A DNA stretch of 38,576 nucleotides, from NCBI GenBank assembly GCA_017524165.1, contig JAFWUH010000042.1:1-38576 (forward strand), in the 5' to 3' direction. Both the position numbers and the translations under genes were made by a program. Shown here piece by piece: positions 32,608 through 38,576 of this stretch (within the stretch, counting starts at the first letter, position 1; each line of letters starts with the position of its first letter). The notes below the pieces were generated by a model that made no database searches, was not told the DNA's origin, and saw only the letters and a list, made by a program, of their open reading frames with translations. This DNA comes from Clostridia bacterium (GTDB lineage: Bacteria > Bacillota > Clostridia > Oscillospirales > Acutalibacteraceae).

Positions 32608-34242
32608 ATGGATGAAAATATGCAGGTTCAAGCGGAAGAAACGGTAGAAGTAAATCAGCCGACACAACCGCCGAAAAAACAAAAGAAACTCCGCGCGAAG
32701 AAATCGAAACCGATTCGCAATCAGGCGTTGTTCAAAAAAGGCGGATTTTCGATTGCATTGACCGCGGTGGTTTTGGCCGGAATTATCCTGTTCAACTGGT
32801 TGGTTTTAACGCTGAGCGAACGCTTCCACTTGGAATTTGATATGTCCGCGCAAAAAGTCAGCACGATCAGTGAGGAAAACTTAGAGTATATCAAAAAGGT
32901 GGATGAGGAGGTCGAGGTGACGGTTTGCGCCGCCAAGGACACCTATGCCACTTATATGAATTATTACGGTCAAAACCTCCATAACGCTTCGGGCGCCAAT
33001 GCGGTGGATTACTATGAACAGACCGTAAAACTCATTGATAAATATGCCTCTTATAATAAGAAGATCAAGGTACAGTATGTCGATCCGCAAAGCGCCGAAT
33101 TTACCAAAATCAGCACCAACTATGCGAATGATGATTTGGTATACGGTGATATCATCGTTGCTTCCTCAGACGGCGCACGGCATAAGGTCATCGGCTTTGA
33201 GGACATTTATAATCTGTCGGATGAAAGCGGTTATGCCGCCATGGGTTACGGCAGTTATTCCATTGACGGCAATAATATCGAATCGCGTTTGACCAGTGCG
33301 ATTGTTTATGTGGTCAGCGGAGAATCCAAAAAGGTTGCCGTCTTGACAGGACATTCGGCGACCAAGAAAACCGACGCCTATGTCAGCTTGCTGAAGAGCA
33401 ATAACTACGAGGTGGAAACCGTGGACGATTCGGTTGTGACCAAGATTGACGCGGATGTAGACTTGGTTGTCCTGGCGGCGCCGACGGTCGATTTTATCGG
33501 CAGTGAGTTAGATGTGCTTTCGGCTTTTTTGGATCATGAAGGACAAATGGGAAAAGGATTAATCTATTTTGCCGATGCGGCAGCCCCGGCAACACCGAAT
33601 CTGTATGCATTCCTGTCGGAGTGGGGCATTGATGTTGATGAGGGGATCCTTTTTGAAACCAATGATAAAAACTACATTTCGGGCGATCCGACTACCATGG
33701 GTATTTATCCCGCCGGCGATAGCTTGACCGAGGGATTGACCTTCTGTATTGTCGGCGGCAATGTGCCGATCAAGGAGGGAGACCCCGTCGACAGTTTGAT
33801 CTCGGTCACACCGTTGATGACGACCAATGACACCGTTGTCAAAGCGCCGGTCGGCGCTTCGGTCGAATGGAAGGACTATTCCGACGGCGACAAGGAAACC
33901 TATATGGGTGTGGTTCAGGCAAAACGCGAGGATTATAACGACAAGAATGAGAAAATCAGCAGTTATATCATGGCGTTTTCCGGCACCGATTATATCAATT
34001 CTCAATGGATGGAATACGCTCAATTGGCCAATAAGGATATTTCTTTGAAAGCGGCTGACCGTGCCGCCGCGGTAGAGGATAACGGTATCAGCTTTATTTC
34101 AAAGACCATTACCGATGAAAGTTTTGCCGATGCTGTTTCGGCGGCGGGAACGACCTGGGTTCGTGCAATCTTTATGATCGTCTTGCCGATTTTGGCTGTT
34201 CTTATCGGCGTGTATATCTTTATCAGGAGAAAGAACGCTTAA
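32608..34242 (+). CDS. GldG-like ABC transporter auxiliary protein
   Basis: 544 residues. A basic N terminus (PPKKQKKLRAKKSK), one membrane segment (about 46-66), then a large extracytoplasmic part of the GldG / ABC auxiliary type (AQKVSTISEENLEYI, VCAAKDTY, AVLTGHSATKKTDAYVSLL) and a final membrane segment (AIFMIVLPILAVLIGVYIFI) before RRKNA. GGAGG precedes the ATG. It sits between the GldF-like permease and the DUF4340 gene, overlapping the latter by one base. It probably binds the transported ligand or couples it to the permease; unproven. Confidence 0.88.
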   Translation: MDENMQVQAEETVEVNQPTQPPKKQKKLRAKKSKPIRNQALFKKGGFSIALTAVVLAGIILFNWLVLTLSERFHLEFDMSAQKVSTISEENLEYIKKVDEEVEVTVCAAKDTYATYMNYYGQNLHNASGANAVDYYEQTVKLIDKYASYNKKIKVQYVDPQSAEFTKISTNYANDDLVYGDIIVASSDGARHKVIGFEDIYNLSDESGYAAMGYGSYSIDGNNIESRLTSAIVYVVSGESKKVAVLTGHSATKKTDAYVSLLKSNNYEVETVDDSVVTKIDADVDLVVLAAPTVDFIGSELDVLSAFLDHEGQMGKGLIYFADAAAPATPNLYAFLSEWGIDVDEGILFETNDKNYISGDPTTMGIYPAGDSLTEGLTFCIVGGNVPIKEGDPVDSLISVTPLMTTNDTVVKAPVGASVEWKDYSDGDKETYMGVVQAKREDYNDKNEKISSYIMAFSGTDYINSQWMEYAQLANKDISLKAADRAAAVEDNGISFISKTITDESFADAVSAAGTTWVRAIFMIVLPILAVLIGVYIFIRRKNA

Positions 34243-35837
34243 TGAGTAACGAAGAAAAGGATTTACAGGAACAAATGCCGACCGCGCCGCAGGATGAGTA
34301 TGATTCTTATCAGACGATTTTCGGCGATCCGGCGGAGCATCGTAAAATTGTTCCCAAAAAGCAGGGGAAAAAGCGGATCCTCGGTCTGATTGGCGGTTTG
34401 TTGGCGGTAGCGATCCTGGTCGCCGGGACGGTTGCCATTATCCGATTTGTACCGAAACGCGAAGAAGAATCGGAACCTTCTGTGATGGATCATATTAACG
34501 TTTTGTCCCGAAAAACCGAAAACATTTCATCGGTTCGAGTGAAAAACAAAAACGGATCGTTTCAATTTTCAGCACAACATGAAACGGCGCAGAATACGGA
34601 AACCTCATCCAACGAAAAAGCAATAGTGACCACCACCTGGTCGATCGACGGTATTGACGCCGCCAAAACCGATTCCGGTAAAATCACGCCGGTGATCACC
34701 GCCGCGGTCGATATCACTGCAACGCGGAAGATTGCGTCGAAATCCGCCGCTGACTGCGGTTTGGATCAGCCGACCTATGAGGTGGAAGTCGCCGATGCAC
34801 AAGAGGGAAATTATTCCATTGCGGTCGGCGCTGTTTCTCCCGATCAGACAGGCGTTTATCTGCAAGTATCCACCGATGAAACTATTTATTTAGTGGATCA
34901 GTCTTCGGTGGCGGCCTTTGATTTTGAGGTGTTGGATTTTGCCAACTCGGATGCAATCCCCGCACTTTCGGTCACCGAAGAACTGCCCGATTATGTTTCG
35001 GACGGTCAATTGATCGGTTTTGAAAAAATGACCGTCAGCGGAAAGAACTTTCCAAAGCCGGTAGTGTTGGCGATGCGGAAAGGTGATGAAATTTCCTCAA
35101 TATACGCCTATGATGTGATTTCACCGGTACAGAAGCTGGCTGAAAATGTTGACAGTGTGTTTGAAGTGTTCTCCAAGGGCTTAACGGTAGCCGGCGCGTA
35201 TGCTTACGATGTTTCGGCGGAATCTCTGCAATCGGTAGGATTGGATCAGCCGACCATCGTCTTGGATGTGACGGTCGGCAATCATCGCTCGGTTCTCCGT
35301 ATTGCAAAAGTGGATGATTCTTTCAGTGCGGTGATCACGAATGACAGCACCTTCATTCATAAGGTGGCAAACAGCTATCTGCCGTTTTTGAACTATACGG
35401 CGGAAAGCTTCTATAGCAAGTATGTCTATATGCAATCCATCAAAGAGTTGTCCGGTTTTGCTCTTGCAACCGCAGACGGCAAACAGTACGCCTTTAATAT
35501 TGTCTATAACGAGGGTGCCGAGGATGGTCAGGATTTTGTCATTACGATGGACGGCAAATCGCTGAAAGCTTCTTATTTCCAGAACTTCTATCAGGAATTT
35601 GTGGGATTGCAGGCGGCGGATTTCAATACCGAAAAGGCGGTGGGAACACCTGAAGCAACCATTACGCTAACCTATGCTGCCGACGGCTCCAAAAAGACCA
35701 TTACCTTTACTAAATTCAGCGAAACACGGGTTCAGTTTGCCATCGACGGAAAACCGGAAGGCTGTATTACCTCTTCCGCTTTCACCAAATTCCTGCGTTA
35801 CGCAGACCGAGTGGCTGAGAATAAAGATATTAAATAA
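34242..35837 (+). CDS. DUF4340 domain protein of the GldAFG-type cluster
   Basis: 531 residues with an acidic N terminus, one membrane segment (KKRILGLIGGLLAVAILVAG, about 43-66), and an extracytoplasmic remainder with two DUF4340-like repeats. Each has a CGLDQPTYEVEV / VGLDQPTIVLDV element (about 168-179 and 328-339), which shows an internal duplication. It is a frequent fourth partner of GldAFG-like transporters. Start overlaps the upstream stop by one base (TAATG). A terminator follows directly. Function unknown; a surface-exposed ligand-binding role is inferred. Confidence 0.88.
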   Translation: MSNEEKDLQEQMPTAPQDEYDSYQTIFGDPAEHRKIVPKKQGKKRILGLIGGLLAVAILVAGTVAIIRFVPKREEESEPSVMDHINVLSRKTENISSVRVKNKNGSFQFSAQHETAQNTETSSNEKAIVTTTWSIDGIDAAKTDSGKITPVITAAVDITATRKIASKSAADCGLDQPTYEVEVADAQEGNYSIAVGAVSPDQTGVYLQVSTDETIYLVDQSSVAAFDFEVLDFANSDAIPALSVTEELPDYVSDGQLIGFEKMTVSGKNFPKPVVLAMRKGDEISSIYAYDVISPVQKLAENVDSVFEVFSKGLTVAGAYAYDVSAESLQSVGLDQPTIVLDVTVGNHRSVLRIAKVDDSFSAVITNDSTFIHKVANSYLPFLNYTAESFYSKYVYMQSIKELSGFALATADGKQYAFNIVYNEGAEDGQDFVITMDGKSLKASYFQNFYQEFVGLQAADFNTEKAVGTPEATITLTYAADGSKKTITFTKFSETRVQFAIDGKPEGCITSSAFTKFLRYADRVAENKDIK

Positions 35838-35840
35838 TGA

Positions 35841-35875
35841 AAAACGGGACTGTATGGCGGCAGTCCCGTTTTCTG
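35841..35875 (+). terminator. Terminator of the GldAFG-type operon
   Basis: AAAACGGGACTG / CAGTCCCGTTTT, a perfect 12-bp stem with an 8-base loop. The T run is short, so efficiency may be moderate. Confidence 0.82.
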
Positions 35876-35896
35876 AATGAATCTTTCTTCCTGCGC

Positions 35897-35902
35897 TATA
35901 CT
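35897..35902 (+). promoter_or_regulatory. Possible -10 of the YitT-family gene
   Basis: TATACT at 35897-35902, 21 bases before the ATG. No convincing -35 was found at 17 bases, so this is tentative. The hexamer sits in a CCTGC...GCAGG inverted repeat (35890-35911). Confidence 0.3.
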
Positions 35903-35922
35903 AAAAGCAGGGAGAAGATGTT

Positions 35923-36777
35923 ATGTCACGGAAAATTGTTACGGTATCTGTCGATTTGCTTTTTTATACGGTTGGAAGCGTATTGTACGCCGTTGCGGTG
36001 ACCTTCTTTATTACACCGCATCGGATCACACCGGGCGGTATTACCGGCGTCGCCACCACGCTGCATTATTTGATCGGTCTGCCGAGCGGTATAGGGGTAC
36101 TGCTGTTGAATTTGCCGATCGTCCTGTTGGGATGGCGGGCATTCGGCGGACTTTTTATCGGCAAGACTGCGGTGGCTACCGCGGTCTTTTCGGCAATGTT
36201 AGCACTGATAGAGGATTATGAAAAACCGATTGTGACCGATCCGTTTGTCTCATCGGTGTTCGGAGGCATTTTGTTAGGCGTCGGGTTGAGCTTTGCGCTG
36301 TTGCGAGGTGCAACTACCGGCGGCGTAGATATTCCGGCAAAAATTATTTCCGGTCGATTTCGTCATTTGACGGTCGGTCGGGTGGTGTTGCTGATGGACG
36401 GTGTGATCGTTGCGTTTGCTACGATCGCGTACCGTAATTTGCAAAGCGCGTTATATTCGATTGTGGCAATATACGCCTCGTCGTTGATCATGGATAAAAT
36501 TCTTTACGGTTCGGACAGCGGAAAACTGTTTTATATCATTTCAGATCATTCGGCAGAAATTTGTAAATCGGTCGGCGAAAAAATGCATCGGGGCGTAACG
36601 GTTCTTTCGGCAACGGGCGGTTATACCGGAATGTCACGAACGCTGCTGTTGTGTACGGTACGGCGGCACGAAGTCTCGATGCTTTATGATATTCTGAAGC
36701 AGGCAGACGAGCATGCCTTTGTGGTCGTTGCCGATGTGGGAGAAATTCTCGGCGAGGGATTTAAACGAAATAGTTAA
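35923..36777 (+). CDS. YitT-family membrane protein (DUF161 plus DUF2179)
   Basis: 284 residues. Five to six membrane segments at the N-terminal side with the family pattern HRITPGGITGVATTLHYL and GVGLSFALLRGATTGGVDIPA, then a soluble C-terminal DUF2179 domain (about 200-280) carrying HRGVTVLSATGGYTGMSRTL. Normal length. Such proteins are common in Firmicutes and of unknown transport function. AGGGAGAAG precedes the ATG. It lies 15 bases ahead of dUTPase, so the pair may be co-transcribed. Confidence 0.93.
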   Translation: MSRKIVTVSVDLLFYTVGSVLYAVAVTFFITPHRITPGGITGVATTLHYLIGLPSGIGVLLLNLPIVLLGWRAFGGLFIGKTAVATAVFSAMLALIEDYEKPIVTDPFVSSVFGGILLGVGLSFALLRGATTGGVDIPAKIISGRFRHLTVGRVVLLMDGVIVAFATIAYRNLQSALYSIVAIYASSLIMDKILYGSDSGKLFYIISDHSAEICKSVGEKMHRGVTVLSATGGYTGMSRTLLLCTVRRHEVSMLYDILKQADEHAFVVVADVGEILGEGFKRNS

Positions 36778-36792
36778 AACGGGGGAGAGAAG

Positions 36793-37233
36793 ATGCAAAA
36801 AGTAGCGTTTGTTAAAGTAAGGGAATGGGCAAAAGAGCCGACCTATGGCAGTGCTGGTGCGGCGGGCGCCGACCTGTGCGCCTGCCTGAATACCAATCGG
36901 ATCGAAATCGCACCGGGTGAAACGGTCATGGTGCCGACCGGTATTGCTGTGGCGATTCCCGAAGGCTTGGTCGGGCTGATTGCTGCCCGAAGCGGTATTT
37001 CGGTCAAACGCGGTTTGGCACCCGCTAATAAAATCGGCGTGATAGACTGCGATTATCGTGGTGAATTGCTGGTGGCTCTTTATAACCAGTCCGGCAAGGT
37101 GCAAACGGTTGAAAACGGAGAACGAATTGCCCAGTTGTTGCTGATGCCCTATATCACGGCAGATTTTGCCGAAACCGAGCAACTTGACGAAACCGTCCGC
37201 GGCATCTGTGGGTTCGGTTCGACAGGAAAATAG
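36793..37233 (+). CDS. dut: Deoxyuridine 5'-triphosphate nucleotidohydrolase
   Basis: A 146-residue trimeric-type dUTPase that hydrolyses dUTP to dUMP and pyrophosphate, keeping uracil out of DNA. All five motifs are seen: motif 1 GAAGADLCA, motif 2 ARSGISVKRGL, motif 3 GVIDCDYRGELLVAL, motif 4 ERIAQLLL, and motif 5 GICGFGSTGK at the very C terminus. Length is typical and GGGGGAGA precedes the start. It is the last gene of ordinary base composition before the AT-rich end of the window. Confidence 0.96.
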   Translation: MQKVAFVKVREWAKEPTYGSAGAAGADLCACLNTNRIEIAPGETVMVPTGIAVAIPEGLVGLIAARSGISVKRGLAPANKIGVIDCDYRGELLVALYNQSGKVQTVENGERIAQLLLMPYITADFAETEQLDETVRGICGFGSTGK

Positions 37234-37390
37234 AATACGCAAAAATTGGTAAATAATTTTTTGACCTTACTCACGGATCCATTTCAAAACAACTGCAAAC
37301 ATTTTACCGTTTTGTTTCTTCTTTTTTAAGAAAAATGGTTCATATCACTTTGCAACGCAGAAAGTAAACATCCAAGAATTCAAAAAAACC

Positions 37391-37419
37391 TTGCAATTAA
37401 GATTGGAATATGGTATTCT
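37391..37419 (+). promoter_or_regulatory. Promoter in the AT-rich region, before the membrane gene
   Basis: TTGCAA at 37391-37396, a 17-base spacer, then TATTCT at 37414-37419 with TGG ahead (extended -10). The rest of 37234-37390 is A/T-rich, with no clear terminator or gene. Confidence 0.65.
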
Positions 37420-37464
37420 AAAAAAAATAAAATTAGAAATTTTTTATGATTTTAAGGGGAAAAA

Positions 37465-38523
37465 ATGGATCTAAACCGAATGCCAGATAAGGAAAAAACT
37501 GTTTCTTCTTTCATTCTTTGTTCTTCTGTTTTATTGTTTTTTCTGTTAATGCTATTTATTCCACACACCTATGATGATTGGGCGTGGTCTACACAAAATG
37601 TTTCGTGGGTTTACACAGCGAACGGAAGATATTTAGGGAACGCTTTAATTTTCATAATATCGCGCGCCCCTCTTTTCATGAGTCTCTTGATGACCGCTTC
37701 CGTTTTAATTCCGTTTATTATTTTTAAAGCCGTTGATTCTTCTTCCGTTTTTTTATATTTGTTTTTATTTTTTCTTCTTCTCACAACACCTAAAGCGATG
37801 TTTGCCCAGACTATTGGTTGGGCGGCTGGCTTTATTAATTATGTTGTGTCGGCAATTTTTACACTCGGCTATTTGTATCTTATTCGGAATTTGTTTTTAA
37901 TAGAGCCAAGTTATTCAAGAAAAGATGTTTTTTGTGCATTTTTTTTGGCATATTTTGGAGCATTATGTGCCGAACATGTTACATTGACAAACGGAGCAAT
38001 AGCTCTTTTTGTTCTTGTGTATGGGAAAATATCTTTTAAAAAGTTTTTCAAAACACATATTTCTTATTTTTTAGGTGCATGTTTGGGAGCTGCAACGATG
38101 TTTTTTAACAACACCTATCTTTTGGTCTTGCTTGGCAGAGATTGGTATCGCTCATCGGCAGTTCAGCAAAAAACATCATCTATCGTGGTGCCCAATTTAA
38201 AACAGATATATTTTTATGGAATCGAAAATAATTTTATATTAAATTTGGCTATTGTTTTTGCCATTACTTTTTTATTTGTCCGATATTTTAAAAGTATCGG
38301 CAAAACGAAAAGAACCATTGCTTTTATCTGTTATTTGTACTGCTTTGCCTATTCAATATATCTTGTTGCTGTAAAGATTTTTGCGGTTTTTGATGGATAT
38401 GAATCGTTTTGGTTTGTTCGGTTGGTCATTAGTTTCGTCTTTGTTTTAGAAGGCTTCAAACTCCTCGCGCTGTTTCCACCAAGCGTTGCCGTAGTTGCCT
38501 TTCAAATGGCTGTATTTCTTTAA
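37465..38523 (+). pseudogene. Truncated polytopic membrane protein (DUF6056/GtrII-like), fused at 38448 to foreign sequence
   Basis: A 352-codon open frame of which only about the first 328-331 codons look like the original protein. It has many hydrophobic segments and the N-terminal signature DDWAWSTQNVSWV...NGRYLGNALIF, which I associate with DUF6056/glycosyltransferase-like membrane proteins, usually longer than this. The last 21 codons ([21 protein letters not shown]) are an antisense reading of an hcp gene fragment (38446-38576, -), so the true C terminus is missing. Codons are strongly A/T-rich, unlike all other genes here. GGGGAA precedes the ATG. Either a rearrangement or an assembly join is responsible. 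Confidence 0.7.
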
Positions 38524-38576
38524 TTTCGGATAATAATGTGCAGGCAGCATTTCACTATGTGTATAGATGTCAATGC
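38446..38576 (-). CDS. hcp: Hybrid-cluster protein (hydroxylamine reductase) fragment, running off the window
   Basis: Reading the minus strand from the window edge gives 42 residues: [20 protein letters not shown], then [20 protein letters not shown], then AF and a stop. This matches, from memory, the mid-region of Hcp (VYTHGEMLPAHGYPELKKY, then GNYGxAWxxQxxEF), which should go on as FPGAIL with half the protein still to come. Instead, a stop from the neighbouring sequence follows at 38446-38448. So the gene is cut at about 38449. The upstream part lies outside the window. Hcp is an Fe-S/Fe-S-O enzyme linked to NO and hydroxylamine detoxification in anaerobes. Confidence 0.85.
   Translation of the reverse strand, partial: IDIYTHSEMLPAHYYPKLKKYSHLKGNYGNAWWKQREEFEAF

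Noticed and set aside
33559..34023. 154-codon minus-strand frame inside the GldG-like gene
   Set aside because: Composition and position fit an antisense shadow; the plus-strand gene is intact and in an operon.
38400..38576. Insertion sequence at the hcp join
   Set aside because: No terminal inverted repeats, target duplication or transposase are visible, though the window ends 127 bases past the join.
1..38576. CRISPR array, prophage or toxin-antitoxin locus
   Set aside because: No direct-repeat/spacer pattern, no phage structural or integrase gene, and no small toxin-antitoxin pair were seen.

Overview
The window looks like an anaerobic, fermentative Firmicute of the class Clostridia, probably near the Oscillospiraceae/Ruminococcaceae. 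The support is a trimeric bifurcating [FeFe]-hydrogenase, a K+-type membrane pyrophosphatase, DacF- and YitT-type genes, sigma-A promoters close to TTGACA/TATAAT, strong AAGGAGG ribosome sites, and the small SRP RNA in front of dnaX-ybaB-recR. No phylogeny could be run, so the placement is inference.

Layout. 19-5676 (+): a secreted DUF5696 protein, two sugar-type ABC permeases and a lipoprotein solute-binding protein that has its own promoter; probably one carbohydrate importer. 5848-14079 (-): a ten-gene operon running hydC - DRTGG protein - RsbT/RsbW-like ATPase - PAS-less putative sensory [FeFe]-hydrogenase - second DRTGG protein - PHP phosphoesterase - second GHKL ATPase - [2Fe-2S] protein - hydB - hydA. 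A good promoter and a strong terminator bound it. The outer genes encode the NADH/ferredoxin hydrogenase; the inner genes look like a regulatory or H2-sensing module. 14293-18139 (-): HAD phosphatase, galU, two zinc-ribbon membrane proteins (one with a RING-like finger) and a NUDIX hydrolase. 18245-22712 (+): SRP RNA, dnaX, ybaB, recR, a DUF896 protein, a 2-hydroxyacid dehydrogenase and a PAP2 phosphatase.

22751-26967 (-): an ABC exporter half-transporter, tRNA-Thr(GGT) and hppA. The hppA leader carries two 18-bp Rex-like operators. 27311-30776: an M23/G5 peptidoglycan hydrolase (+), a DacF-type carboxypeptidase (-) and a calcineurin-like phosphoesterase (+). 30870-35837 (+): a GldA/GldF/GldG-like ABC transporter with a DUF4340 protein. 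35923-37233 (+): a YitT-family protein and dUTPase.

37234 to the end is different: an AT-rich stretch with a polytopic membrane gene cut off at about 38448. There the sequence switches abruptly to the minus-strand coding sequence of a hybrid-cluster protein (Hcp), which runs off the window. This is a rearrangement or an assembly chimera. 

The most interesting items are the sensory module inside the hydABC operon, the Rex-like sites in front of hppA, and the hcp junction. I saw no CRISPR array, phage genes, insertion sequence or transposase.
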